Below, piece after piece: positions 12,217-25,134 of a stretch of 64,000 nucleotides of DNA. The DNA is from Phanerodontia chrysosporium (Eukaryota > Basidiomycota > Agaricomycetes > Polyporales > Phanerochaetaceae): the NCBI GenBank assembly GCA_001910725.1, contig MJGA01000016.1:620001-684000 (forward strand), read 5' to 3'. A model generated the notes under the pieces. The model made no database searches. It was given only the letters and a program-made list of their open reading frames with translations, and was not told where the DNA came from. The translations under genes and the position numbers were made by a program. The first letter of the stretch is position 1. Every line of letters begins with the position of its first letter.

Positions 12217-12487
12217 AGTTAAACAGGGGGTGGTGCAGCGGTGGAGAGACCGTTGAGTGCTTGGGGGTTGTTGTAACAGTGTCACCAGAGCTACCAGCAG
12301 CAGATTATCATGCTCACGAGTGACCTCAGCATATCGATGAACCTTGACGACGCTACCTTCCTCCGTGAGATCATTGTTCGTCGTCATCTATTAGATCATA
12401 AAAGAACAGATCCACGGTCCAGGTCCTATTAAATTACGTGTATAACACACAAGCCATATACGATAACTTAGGGAAGCTCGCATGCCC

Positions 12488-14659
12488 TCACCGCATCTCC
12501 CTGGCAAACTCTATCCTCGACACTCGGCGCTCGACGTCACGCTTCGCAGGCGTGAAGCCCTGCAGCCAGCCGTGCATCGCCTTGAGAGCCTGCTGTTGGA
12601 CAGCCTTGACAGTCGGGTCGACGTTCGCGTTCGCCGTGCTCATGTCCGAGCAGTGGAAGCCGTCGCTGACTGCGATCGGCTGCTCTGGTGTGCTCGGGAC
12701 GAAGGTGTCAGGGGAAGACACGGTGGCGTACAGCCACGGGTCGCCTGCAGACAATGGGTCAATACCTGCGCGAGGGCAGAGGCAGAAACTCGGACGTACG
12801 CCTGCCGTTCGCGAAGAAGAGGTGGTCGACGTGGACGTTCCAGCCCTCGTAGACCGTGTTTGTCCTCACGACGTTCGGAATCGGGGTGGAGCCCTTCGGG
12901 AAAGTGACCGGGAAGAAGAGTCCACACAGTCTCTGCAAAAAAGCGAGGTCAATAAAGGTATTCTTGCTGGTCACATGTCTGGTCACTCACCTCTTCGTAG
13001 GCAGGTTGAGCCAGGCGGGTTACAATGGTGGGGTACCCGATTGGGGCACTTTCTTGATACCATCCGACCTCATTGCAACTGTGGAGATACACTTAGGGGC
13101 CATCGTCGAGCAAATGGCGCGGAAACGCACATAATCCAAGTCCACGACCGATAGTCGTTGCCGACGGAGATGTCAGTGAAGAGCGGGTTGTTGGGGTCGT
13201 AAGTACCGAGACAGTCACTGCCGAGAAACGCAGTGAGCTTCCGGGGCACGATTGGCGCAGATGCAGACTCACGAGATACTATCGCTGGTACTGCAGACTG
13301 AAGGAGGACAGATTGTAAGCTAGACTTGTTACTGAAAGAACATGATGACGTACGGTCATTCAAGTAACCGCTCTTCCAGAAGGCGCCCCATGCCTGCAGC
13401 GCATGTTGGACGCCCCATCCAGACGCGGGTGCGCTCACGCCGTTCTTGACCTCGAGCGCGTCACAAAACTCGAAAAATGTGCCGTTGGGGCCGGTACTGG
13501 GGGTCAAGCTCTGCCAATCCCAGAGGTTGCTCCGAACTATGTGTGAGTGACGTTAGCAGGCAAGCCACAGTTTCCGATAAAAATGCATGCTTACGAGCTC
13601 CGGCAACGTCGTCGAGGTGGGTCAGGGACGACAGGCCGAAGAGGTCCTTAATTTCGTTGATCTGCGACTTCGAGCCAATGGTAAACACGGTATCGATGTG
13701 AGAAATCACGGCTTCGACGTCTGCCGAGCAGTTCTTGGGCATGTGCTGGCGAATGGGCTCGAAGTACTGCCAGAAATCCCTGCGTTCCCAGTACGATCAA
13801 TTTTGGGTCACATGGACGCGAATTTTGTGAAGACGTACACGATTGTTTCGACAACTGCGGATGAAGCATAACCTGCTTGGAATAATCCGGGCTTGCTGCA
13901 AGAAAATCAGCCTTAGCGAAAGATCAGGTGGCGGGTAGGCGAACGTACTTGACCATCGTCCAGCTAGTGAGGGCTCCAGAGTAACTTCCACCCATCAGGA
14001 CCCACGGGGCTTGAGAGGGCCCAACCGAGTCGCCACCTGGCATCGGCAGCTTCACATTCTTGGCAAAGTACTCGAGATCATCAATAGCCTGCTGAATCGT
14101 GTGGTACTTGAGGTTCTTGTCCGACATGTCGGAGAATGGGTTTGATTCGCCGTAGTACCGATGCTCGAGAACAATAGTCGCGCCATGCTCTTGCTGAGCA
14201 AGCTGCCCGTTCATACTGCGGTTCACGAGGTAACCAGTGAATCCTAGAAACGATGCAGATGAGCGCCTGCCTGGACGAAGGAGCGTGCAGCTGCTAACCA
14301 TCGGCGTTTCCCTCTCCGGGAGTGAAGAGAATGATAGGACCACCTGCAAGGCAATTAGTTGCTTGCTTCAGTAACATCGATACAATACTGACCTTCTTCA
14401 TACCACTCCCAAGTATGCCAAAAACGCTGCTTGAACGTACCAAGGCTCGGGTTCGTGTGGTCAATGAGCTGGTCGAAGTAGTACGTGGTGTTCAGTGGAG
14501 GAAGTGCTGCGCCCGTCTTGGCGTTATACACTGGACCGTCGGGGGCGCCACCGGCGGAACGGCAGGAGGCCGCGGCATGTTTCCGTTTGGCGGCTTCATT
14601 TGCGCATGGGACAGGGCCAGCAAGGGCAGCAGAGCGAGGAGGCTTCGCAGGAACGCCAT
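12488..14659 (-). CDS. Secreted serine peptidase, family S28
   Basis: This is a prolyl-carboxypeptidase-type (S28) serine peptidase. The N-terminus is a clear signal peptide ('MAFLRSLLALLPLLALSHA'), followed by a Pro-rich stretch. Core motifs are 'LEHRYYGESNPF', the nucleophile elbow 'GGSYSGAL', the catalytic Asp region (NGRRDPWLYAT, rebuilt across an intron) and the catalytic His in 'SDGFHCSDM'. About eight introns of 50-60 nt, all with usable GT-AG sites, connect the pieces. Near 14541-14545 the frame breaks in a five-base G run (plus strand): one more base would join the Pro-rich leader to the conserved 'DGPVYNAKTG' segment. It probably acts outside the cell on Pro-containing peptides. A TATA-like element lies about 70 bases upstream. 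Confidence 0.88.
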
Positions 14660-14725
14660 GGCGCGGTGCTGTTGCGGGAGCTGCGAAGGGACCGTACGGC
14701 GGGGAGGACTCGCTAGGCGAGCTGC

Positions 14726-14733
14726 CTTTTTAT
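14726..14733 (-). promoter_or_regulatory. TATA-like box for the S28 peptidase
   Basis: On the minus strand this reads ataaaaag, about 70 bases upstream of the S28 ATG at 14659. Position and composition fit a core promoter. No other support. Confidence 0.45.
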
Positions 14734-15529
14734 GTGCGGCGTACGCGCCAGCATGGCTCTACGGCTCACCCGCACGGCGCGTCCGATAAAATGGCATCAC
14801 GACACCACCTGCTCTGGCGCGAATTCTGCGAGGATGCTGTCTGCTCCGTGATGCCTACAAACACAGAAGCTGATCTCGAGGCGTGCTCCCATTGGCTAGT
14901 GACCTGGCAACGCAGTCGCTATGCGGGCTCACTTCATCTTGAAACTCCTACGAGCCAGGCTATACTGCAGTATCCTGAGTCAGCTGTGCACAGAAGTGAT
15001 AGCTTGCAGAGAAACAACAAAGTCTTACCTGCAAAATCGTAACCGAGCAGGGTCGCTCCCGCCGGGTGACCCGGAGGAACTGATTTGACTACACCGCGCG
15101 CATATGTGACGCACAAATCGGACGGCCAAGTCTAATTATGTTGAATCACCCACAAGGTGACATGAAAGGCTGCACAGAGGCTGTGTGCAAGAGCAAACAG
15201 GGTCCTGGCGGGACATGCGAGATGGTGGTCGTCCCAAGCGCGAATCGCGACAGCGTTACGGATCTTGGAACCCAGAAGTAGGGTTAGGGTTCGCGCTGCA
15301 CTCACAAGGTTACTTCAGCTACAGCTACTCAAAAGTGTCTCGAGCAAGTGCATAATGGCAAGAGCATAGATTCAATGGTAAGAAGAAGCAGCATACAAGA
15401 CAACGTAATGGCGCAACAGACATGGCATGGTGCCCATCACCTTTCGATCAGGACGCGTGTCTGGCACCAAAGGCTGTGCACCAAACGCGACTGGCGACTT
15501 ACTCGCCCAGAAAGTCACCCGCATGCCAG
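14734..15529. other. Intergenic, no supported gene
   Basis: This lies between the S28 promoter and the 3' end of the C2H2+RING gene. It holds two adjacent telomere-like TTAGGG hexamers near 15279-15292, too short to mean anything alone. No coding pattern was recognised. Confidence 0.45.
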
Positions 15530-17931
15530 TCAACGAGGGACCGCGACGTCAAGCCGCACCAGCATCGCTGTCCTGCATACCGGGCACTGCAGGTTCTTGG
15601 CCATCTCCACCACGATGCATCTGAAAACTCGGTGAGCTGTCACTGCCTCGAGCCACACGGCCGACAATAACTCACTCGTGGCAGAACAGATGCCCGCACA
15701 TGGTGACCGTTGGGTCTGTGGGGAGCCGCAGGCAGACGCGGCAATGCCACTGAAGCCGCGGCTTTGGGAGGGGAAACGCTCCTGCCGACTCGGAGTCCGG
15801 CGCCGCCGTCGGGTCGATCTGCGTCTCACCGGTGAGGGCGGCTGGATGGAAAACCAGGTAAGCCGAGCACTACCGTTTAGGCTAGAGACGTACTTACGCT
15901 CGTACGATGAGCTCGTCCGGGTCCTGCTCGTGGTGCGGCTCTTTGTGGCGGGTCTCGGCTGCTCCGCCGCGCTGCTGGACTCTACCGCGGTGCTGCCCGT
16001 CGCCTTGCGCTCGGGCGTGCGGTCCCGCGGGGGCGCACGCGGCGTGGCGGTGGGGGTAGCACGGTCGCTCGACCTGCACGACGCATGTGCGGACCCGCGG
16101 CTTTGCGCCGTTTCGTGCGCCCCGCGTCCTCCAGCCGCGCCCTCCGCGCCGCGAGCTGCTCGGTGAGCGTGGAGATGAGCGTGCTGCGCACCGACACGGG
16201 CGTCGGCGGCGCGCTGCTCGCCTCGGACGCGACCGTGCTGCCTGTGGGGCGCACCGGCGCCGGGCGGAAGACGGGCACCTCGCGGACGCGGGGGCCTCGC
16301 GCGCCCTGCGCGGCGTCTCCGTGCGCGGCGTCCCTGCGTGTGCCATGCCGTCGGGCTCACGCCGCCCCGGCGACGCGTGGCGCTCGGCAGAGCGGCGCCG
16401 CGCGCTGCTCCGTGGCGACGAGATCACAGACCACGTCGACGCGGTCTTGCTCGGCGGCCGGGCGTCGAGGCTCGAGCTCCTGCTGCGCGTGTGTGAGCAC
16501 GCATCGAGGCTCGTGCAAGGTGCGGTGCTGTACCTCGGTCCTGCAGAGCGTGACTGCTGCGGGAGCTCCACCACGTGTCGCCGCGGAAGGCGTGGACGGG
16601 AAAACGGACGCTGCTTGAGAGATGATGCTTCGTGTGCTCTCCGCAAAGGTCCTCGTGGGTTCGACGGGTCTGTCAGGTGTCGTGCTCGGCGTGGGATGGG
16701 ACACCGCAGACAGCGGTGGCTCAGACGCAGCTCGTGCTTGCTCTGATACGGGCGCAATGCCGGTCGCCTCCGCGATTGTCAGTCAGGTCGTACGCAAGGG
16801 CAGGTGTAGAGACTCACCAAGCCCCTCTGGAATGCTGGCACATCGGACTTGGGCGTCTCGCATGGTTCTTCTTGCACAGAAACCTCCGCAATATCCGGCT
16901 GTTCGGGCACGTCCGACAGGTCACAGGAAGACAGCGGCGACGGTGCCCTGTACGAATAGTCTGAAGATGAGACCTGCGAGTAGCTCTCCTGCAGGGGCGT
17001 GGCGGCGATATGTGCGTTTGCAACCTCATACAGCGAATCCTGATGCTTCGTATGAACTCGGGTGTGCACGTCGGCGACGTGCTAACGAAGAATTAGAGGC
17101 GTTTGTGGTGGCGCAAGGAGAGGGCCTTACCTCGACATGCGCTGCAGCGTCGGCGAATGCAGCCGGACAATAGTCGCAGTTAGGATGTGCGCTTGATTCC
17201 TTCCAGTGCTGCTCGAGCATGGATGGGGAGCCGAGAATGATTGAACATTTCAGGCAGCACAGTTCGGGATGTTTTTCGAAGGTGTGCTGGACGCGAGTTC
17301 AGAACGGCACACCCGAATTGAGGCGAACGACGTACCCTATCCTCCCACCTGCCTCTACCAGGTCCCTGCAGATTACACACGGTGTACGCGCTGGAGGGGT
17401 ATCCTACAGCAAATTGATGAATGAAATGAGGAGCCACCGGCGGATATCCTGTACATACCACCACAGACTCTCTTACAACGCTACTTGATGCTGTGCTTGC
17501 CCGTCTGAGCCTGCTCAGACTGGGCCGAATATCGGGTTGACAACCCCGACAGCCATCACACGCGGGAGCGCAGGCGCAATAAACGAGCTAGGCCGCGACA
17601 CCGGTGGGGTCTGCACCGTCGCCGCGCTCGCCGCCGACGCAACCGACTCAGTGCGACTGGCGCTCCGCGAGAACGGCGAGGGGTTGGCGGAGGACGCCGA
17701 CGGGCCGCTTGCGGCCTGCGCGGCGCGCATGCGGTGCTCGCGGTTCTGGAGCACATGGTTGTTGTACGCCGCGGCGTCCTTGAAAGTCTTCGCCCCGGGG
17801 CACACGAGGCACACGACCTGCTGGCGCACGCGCGCGCGGTGCGACGCGCTGTCCCGCACGTGCTGCTCGTACGCGGCGGGGTTCTTGAACCGCTGGTTGT
17901 TGCAGACCTTGCAGAGGACTACGCTCGACAT
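15530..17931 (-). CDS. C2H2 zinc-finger plus C-terminal RING protein, probable E3 ubiquitin ligase
   Basis: The N-terminal exon (start 17931) has two U1-like fingers, 'CKVCNNQRFKNPAAYEQHV' and 'CLVCPGAKTFKDAAAYNNHV'. A 'CVICRDLVEAGGRIG' segment and further pairs follow ('CCLKCSIILGSPSMLEQHW', 'CDYCPAAFADAAAHVE'), then a long Ser/Pro/Arg-rich disordered middle. The last two exons form a C3HC4 RING: 'CRVCLRLPTDPTVTMCGHLF' then CHEC, across an intron, and 'CPVCRTAML'. A RING suggests E2-dependent ubiquitin transfer; targets are unknown. The frame breaks near 17521-17526, where one more base in the ggg run (plus strand) would join 'NPIFGP' to 'SLSRLRRASTASSSVV'. The middle (about 16000-16600) needs at least two more frame changes or unseen introns. 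It could be two genes, but the continuous frame after one restored base argues for one. Confidence 0.68.
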
Positions 17932-19897
17932 CGCGGGTGCTGAGAGGGGAGGATGGGGAGTGCTGGGAGGCGGGGTGCGTGGTAGACGGGGCTTATAGGC
18001 AGAGCACCGCGCCGTTGCCGCTCCATAGCCTCACGCCCCTTCGGCCTGCTGTGTGGCTGGATACTGCGTGGAGTATGGGAATTCTGCGGAGACATAACGG
18101 CATGTCTTACACGTGCTGAGTGCGCCAGTGGCAGGCTGAGCACCTAGTGGGAGACGCATGCTGAATGCGAGACTCATCACCGTGGATCTTTCCGCCATGA
18201 TCTACTAGTATGGGTTCAAGGCGCAAGGTCCTGCAACAAGGGAAGCCATGGGGTCGCCTGCGGCGTTGACCTGCTAGGTCATGCAATTCACTTCTCAGCT
18301 TGAAGCCTCGTAGAGACTGACTCACCAGCTAAGTGCTGCTATGTCATTGTTCCCGAAGATGGTGACAGCACCGGTAGTTTATCTTCCGACATAGCTGGTC
18401 CTGCCCCTTCAAGTTGCGACCGAGCTTCAATTATCAGCAAACTGTAACTGACAGGAGGTCACGCTGCAGCTTACCACAGAGATGAAACGGTTTGGTTCCA
18501 CTCTCGCACAGCCGCTGGCTTCCTCGTGGCGGTAAGGTTACTTTGTGACGCAAGGACGCAACTGTACGCGCGACTGAAAGATCTACGCTTTGCGCCAGCG
18601 GGACGGTCGCCATGAAGGCACCGCCAGGTATGAATGACCCCGCGGGTAAATGCCATCACGATTTGATGTCTTTGCTTTTTCCGGGGGATTGTCAGCGTTA
18701 ACTGGTAGCTTGGACGCTATCGTACGCTGCATCAGTGTCCAACTTCTCGCGTCCTTGCAGACAGCCACATGTCGGGCTATCCTCCGTAGGAGTCGTATGA
18801 GGGTGACAGGGAAACTTTTGGTATGTATGGAAGAGACCAAGCATGATCTAGAGACGGCCAAGCCGCAGCATCAGCAGGATATTCAACGTGTGATGGGCGT
18901 CTGGGAACAAGGAGCCGACACCTCCGGGGTTGCAGCCATCCTCTGATGCGCCATCATCTTCGTGGCGCGGCAACTTGCGGCAGCACCGCTTGCCTTCACG
19001 TGACAAAAGCCTGATTAGGCCCGGATGGAGGTTTGTATGGCTGTCATGATTTCAGCCTGAAAGACGGCACGGCTTGAGAGGGACACCGAAGGCCACTACA
19101 TACCCTTGAAGATTATGGTGAGGACTCGGAGGCAGAGCAGGCCGCAAACCCCGAATGTCATGCGGCTTTGTGAGCGTCGACCTGCGGACACGGGTACAGT
19201 AGCACATATCGATCCCATGAGTCCATAGTGCGCAGCCGTAGAAGCCGCTGCAAAGCGTCACGCAGGGTTCGAAGATCGATAACAATGCCCAAGCCACGGC
19301 TGCGCTCGATCTACGTCGCTATAGTCTGGCAACTCGGAAGATAGTAAATAAAGCACTGGATAACACTTAGACCCTCTAACCTGGACTTTCGCCACAACTT
19401 AATTTCTTGACGAGGACGTGGTGTCGAGTCTTACTTCAAAGCTGCCTGGAGGTGCCTGCCTATTTCAGCTGTCATCGCTTACGTAACCCGCGTCCTCATT
19501 CCCGCAGCCTCTCAGACTTGCACCCCGCGTTCGCCTCGCTGCATCGAATTCCCCTTCGCTCGGCAGTATTCCAATTTATCTCCGACATTATCAGTCCGAA
19601 CTTTGCTCCGCGTGACCTCCTTCGACTTACCGCTGGACCCATCTTGCCTGAACGATGCGTGCTGAAGACGCCGCGCAGCGCTGAACGGCCGACGCGGCTC
19701 ATTTCGTCGTCTTCGCGCAACCTAGCCATGCTGCGCCGATACAATCCCCAGAAAAGAGAGGCACGGATCTGCACGGTCTGCTTGGGAGCTCTGTGTGAAT
19801 CTGCTAGGCGAATCCGAGGGTTATATCAGGCCAATATTGATCAACTGTCGCTGTCACCTCGACCCTACCTGGTTTCACACCCTACGCTCCCGCTATA
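17932..19897. other. Large intergenic region, no supported gene
   Basis: About 2 kb between the divergent C2H2+RING and RdRP genes. The largest frames (near 18650-18946 and 19407-19898, plus strand) have translations without known motifs. Part of the right end is probably the RdRP leader. No repeat or transposon remnant was recognised. Confidence 0.45.
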
Positions 19898-22800
19898 ATG
19901 GCTATCGGACGCAGGTTCACGGGTTACACAGATACCTCCTCGTCGGACGAAGGCATGGACTCGGACGAGTGGTTGCAGCAGTGCCCTTCGAGCGATGAAG
20001 AGGACTTTGGAGGTGCGCAGTGGGCGTTGTTGAGCCTTGTTGATCCGTCTGACTGTCTTCTCCAGACCAGGCACCGGGTCATCGACACAAGTATGAGCCG
20101 TAACTATCCTCCTCAATCCTGTCCATCTCATCGCCGAATTATTTTGTAGGCCGAGCAAAGTGGGCCACGAAGACAAACCAATTGTGAGTTTGGCGCATAC
20201 GGCTCGGTGGTGTTTTGACTCAGACGCAATGTCAAAGCTTCGTCAAGCAGCAAAGCAAACGGGAGGCCTGACGCGACACCTTCATGTATGTTCTTGACAC
20301 ATTCTCCTAATCCATATGCTAATGAGCCTTGCAGCTCGCAGAAGGGGTATGTACGCGGACGCGAAGCTGAACGTGCTGTTCATGCATTATCGCTTTAGTC
20401 CAACCCGATGCAGACAGCGGCCTCGATACGGACCCGGAAGAGGAGCAGACTTACGAAAACGTTAGGAACATGGAACGATTGACCCATGAACTTCCCAAAT
20501 TGAATATCAGAGACAACTATGTACCCCCCATTTCGTCCGGATCGTCCACCAGTCGTCCTTCCACAGCATCTCCGCCGTCGTTCTCGACCTCTCAGCTATC
20601 CCCCGAGAAGCGGGCTAGCAGAAATCGATGGATGTATGTGACCTTGTACCTTCCTGATCCTCGAGCTCAAAGTCCTCCAGTGAAATCGCCCTATCATCTC
20701 AAGGCTCCCCAACTGCGTAAGTGCTCTGCATTGTGAGCATTCGGAACTGGCTGAGCTCGTCCGCAGACGGTCATTCTCTCCATCGCCTGCGACATCTGCT
20801 TCTGATACTCCACGACGCACCGGTGCGCCCCTCGGTCGTGCAGCGACAGAGCCTGTGATCCCGTCCCGGTCCAACCCCGCCCCTCCGCTCGCTCGGAGCA
20901 CCTCTACGCCTGGCCCCAGGTATGCCAGCATCCGCAACTCCCCTGATATTACCAATATTGACCAATGCTGGCAGGCCCTCGCCTCCGTCTCCTCCGCTCC
21001 GGACCCGTCCGGAGGAGTACATCCGCATTGCGCACGATGGCGCCGTTCAGAAGCTCTTCGACGCGTTCGACATGCCGTGGGCCGTCCAGTACGAGATCGC
21101 GCGCGGCGTGTGCAACGGGCACTGGACGTGGTCGGACATCACCGAGGACAAGATACACTCGCTTGCCGCCAGAGACCACGGGAATCCGAAAGGCCTCGAG
21201 CGCATCCTGGGCAAGCGTATCGTCGGCCTGAGCCACGATGTCTGGTGCGTCCTCTCCGCCCGCCGCCCTGGCCAGCGTCTGACCATTCGCTCAGGGACGA
21301 GCTCGCGCGCGAGCAGAAGGCGTTGCTCGAGAACGCGGGCGCGGCCTCGGGCTCATGGGCTCCTGGGAGGGCGAGACGAACTGGTACGGCGGGCGCATCC
21401 AGCAGCTGGCGCGCGTCGAGAAGGACGCGTCGTCCCCGGGGGGCTACACGCTGACGCTCGGCGCGATGCAGAAGGTCGGCCGCTCGCACCGCCTGGCGCG
21501 CTTCCTCGGCTCGCGACGGGTGCTGCAGGTCCGCATCGCCGAGAAGGCGCTCTACGACCAGCGCGAGATGGACGGCATGAAGAAGTTCTTTGCGCACAAG
21601 TTCGTGCTCTGTGGCCGGGTCTTTGCGAGCTTTGCGGTCAAAGACAAGAAGATCTACCTCGTTGAGACGAGTGAGGACTTTGAGCGCATGCCAGACGAGC
21701 GTGAGGGCGACAATCGGCGAATGTCTCTCGAAGAGTTGGTGAATTGGTACAACCCGATGGAGCTCAATGATAAGCAGGTAAGTGTTGTCATGGAGAGTCC
21801 ATGCTGTACATATCTGACTCTATACCCTGTAGAACCTAAGCAAGTATTCTGCGCGTTGTGACCTCGCTCTCTCGACCTCTGTTCCCGTACTCGAGTTCCA
21901 ACCTGAGAATATTCATCTGATAGACGACATAGGTTTGCTTTTTCTTCCATTCGCCTGAACTCGTTTGACTCAGAGTCTGTATCACAGAGGTACCGCATTC
22001 AGGCGGAAAGGTACCACCTGAGAAGATACTCACCGACGGATGCGGCTTCATGAACGGCGCAGCACTCATGCAGATCGGCAAGTGGATGGGCTTTGGCTCG
22101 CCACCGGCCGCTGTGCAGGGGCGCATACTCGGTTCAAAGGGTGTCTGGCTCCTGCATCCGACTGACCGCGCGCCCGACGCGCCGCCGCGCATCTGGATCC
22201 GCCCCTCGCAGCGCAAGATCCGGCTGCTGCCGGCATACACGGTGGACGCACTCGCGTCGCTGCACCGCGCGCACCGCATCTTCGACCTCGTCATGCCGTC
22301 GCGCTCGGCGGTGCCCGCGCGGCTGTCGCGGCTCACGATCGTGAACCTCGCGCACAACGGCGTGCGCACGGCGCTCATGGCGCAGCTCATGGCGGACGGC
22401 CTGCGCGCGGAGGTCGAGGGCCTCACCCAGTGGGAGGGCGCGGGCGCCATGCCGCTCCTCTGGCACGCCGTAAACAAGGCGAGCGGCGCGAGCTTCCAGC
22501 GCCTCCGCCGCACGGCAGCCGGTATCCAGCGCGCGCTGGGCCTCACACGGCGGAGGAACGAGGAGGGCGACGATGATGACGAAGACCCGATTCCGCTGCC
22601 CGAGGACTGGCCGTTTGAGGGTGATGAGGCGGAGGCGTTCTTAGAGGGAACGGCCAAGCCGGAGGTCGACGTTCCGCCCCCTGCCATCGGAGAGGGGATT
22701 CTGGAACGCATACAAGCTGGCTTCACGCCTCTCAAAGACAGCTACCTGTACGACGAGCTCAAGACCCTACTCAAGGCCACCATGGAGTCCTACATCAAGG

Positions 22801-24413
22801 AGTACCACATCGTGGTTCCCGAGTCCGCCGAGGCGTTCATCGTGCCCGGTGAGTGATCACGGTTAAATTGGCGATGGAGAGCACGTCTCACTCATAAGTG
22901 CTTTTCAGACCCGTACGGCTTGCTCCAGGAGAACGAGATACATTTCAAGTCGTCGCAAGACCTGAGAGACGCGTGCGAATACGTGAACCCGAGATCAATT
23001 ACAGGGGACGTCTTGGTATGCATCCCTCTTGCGAACCAACAATGTTGAGGATTGATGTTGGCGTAGATATATCGCAATCCCGCTCGAATTCCATCCGATG
23101 TTCAGAAGGTGCGGGCAGTGTGCCGTCCGGAGTATGCCGATTACATCGACGTCATTATCCTACCGACCAAGGGCGAGCGGTCTCTCGCAAGCCTGCTGGC
23201 GGGAGGAGGTGCGTGTGCACATCACCGATAATCACTGTCTGACTAACGGCTATCCATCGTCTGCAGACTACGATGGAGGTAGGACCGATGCTACTGCATT
23301 TCTTATCTGTTACTCACTGGTTCTGTACCCTCAGACGTGGCAACCTGCATCTTCAATTCGCAGATGGTGGATGAGTTCCAACAGTCGGAATTTACTGCTG
23401 AACCGCCGAATCTTCTACAACGGTACTTCGAGCCGCAGGAGCGGATTCCAACCGTTGCGTCCGTTCTGAAGACGATGGCCGATCGTCCAGAAGATGCTTC
23501 ATTCATCCTCCGCCAGAACCTCCTTATCGGACTCACGGAATCCAAGACCGGGAAATACTCTATGTACAACGAGAACGCCATGTATAGATTTGGTTATGGT
23601 CATCCAGAGACGATTCGTCTGGGATACATGTGCGCTCCTCGTTTATTGTGGGAGGGAATATCTACTTACTACTGCCCCAGGTTCACCACCGTGCTGGACT
23701 CTCGCAAGTCTGGGTTGGTAGTCAAGGCGTCCGTGCAGCAGCAGGACTCGAGGCAATTCGGCTTCGAGAAGCCGAAATGCCTCGGTGGCCCGAGCACCGC
23801 GCCTCGTCAACCCGGACTCGGTCCTTACGTTCTCGACGAGCTCATGCGTGCTGGAGACGCCATCCAAAACGAGCTGCTTGCAAAGTACGAAGGCCTAGGG
23901 AAGAGCCTGGGCTTTGTTGAGGATGCACGGGACCCGGATGTCGTTCGGCCTTGGGTCGAGATCTGCGCCGCGCGGCGCAAGGGAAAACTACCCCCTGCGC
24001 TTTGCGACGAGATCGATCGACTCGAGACGGCCATGCAGGACATCAGCCGTGTATGGGGCGAAATTTGGACCACATCGCGCAAGGAGTGCAGGTATCTCAC
24101 CAAGGACAAGCTCAAGGACAGGAAGAAGAAGGACAAGGCAAAGGTCGACGAACTCGCACGGCGCTACATGCACGGACCTGAGGGTTGCGGGACTCTGGCG
24201 CTCCTCGGCAGCCTCGACACGCTCAAAGCTTCCTGCCTGTATGCGATCAAACCGAAGGTCGCGTTCAAGCTCGCCTTCCAGGCGGTCTGCAAGATCAAGG
24301 CTGACGCCCAGGGTTCGAAGGCGTTCACGCGAGAGTTCGCGGACGCCATGTCGATCTCTTCTGCGGAGGTGCGGGTGCGCTCACAGTTCCGGGCGGGATA
24401 TGACGATGCATAA
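19898..24413 (+). CDS. RNA-dependent RNA polymerase of RNA silencing
   Basis: This is a eukaryotic-type RdRP (QDE-1/RDR family) that copies single-stranded RNA into double-stranded RNA for Dicer. The N-terminal exons encode an acidic, Ser-rich disordered region starting 'MAIGRRFTGYTDTSSSDEG'. The catalytic part includes 'LTDGCGFMNGAAL', 'MQIGKWMGFGSPPAAVQGRI', 'YRNPARIPSDVQKVRAVCRP' and the hallmark DYDGD with its metal-binding aspartates in the context 'LLAGGDYDGDVATCIF'. DYDGD is split by two introns around a 12-nt exon (23267-23278). Length is roughly 1,250 residues. Two one-base breaks are apparent: a G run at 20344-20347 at a splice donor, and about 21341-21346 between 'REQKALLENAG' and 'GLGLMGSWEGETNWYGG'. 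The exon before 20281 could use either of two acceptors. An SDE3-like helicase gene lies upstream on the same strand. Confidence 0.92.
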
Positions 24414-25134
24414 ACGACGTCGCTGCTACTGTCAAGCTGGACCTCTCACACATGTATTGGATGCTTCATATTTCACTCATATTTTCTGCTTGAGTTATCA
24501 GTACGACCACCTGAGCGGTGCAGCCGCTTTGATTGATCAGGTTGGGACATCGCCTTGCCAGACGGATACTGTGGCTGATTTCCGTCGTCTTTCTAGCTTG
24601 ATTTGAATCAACGTCACGCTCTTTTGCACAGCCAGGCGAGTCGGCTAGCGGGATAAGCAATGATAAAATGATGGCATTCATCCCGCTTCTGCTCCGCAAA
24701 CCTTCGCAGGTTGAGTGAAGCTGACAGGAGCGCTGAAAGTCAAGTTAGGCGAGAAATCCCATACAATCTTCACAGCTCCTACCACGTCTCTATAGACGTC
24801 TGTAAGGCTCTTGGCTGCTGCATTCTATGAATTGAGCCTCTTGCCACAGCAGGGGCACCAAGCGGCTAATTCAGCCCTCTCTCAACACAGCGTGCAGGGG
24901 GCACGGGTGGCGATGCGCCTAGCTTTCAGGGTCCCTCATGAACTATATCACTGATACCAGCACCTCAGGAACTCCGCGACGACAGTACCTCTGACACTTT
25001 CTTATGAGAGCAGTAGAGAGGCAAGTCGAGCCAAGACATTTTTCCCTCTTCTCTTCGCTCTTCCACCGTCGTGTACAACACTGATATCCATTCCAGTTGA
25101 GTCGCCCAGCAGCCAGAAGAGCAGTAGACGACCC
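24414..25134. other. Intergenic, no supported gene
   Basis: This lies between the RdRP stop and the next plus-strand membrane-protein start. No motif-bearing frame or repeat was seen. Confidence 0.45.

Noticed and set aside
15279..15292. Two adjacent TTAGGG telomere-like hexamers
   Set aside because: Only about two copies inside a normal gene-rich region; not enough to suggest an internal telomere or chromosome end.
18650..18946. Open frame of about 98 codons in the intergenic region
   Set aside because: No motif, no splice context and no recognisable family; likely chance.
19407..19898. Open frame of about 163 codons upstream of the RdRP
   Set aside because: The translation shows no domain and the region fits the leader of the RdRP transcript.
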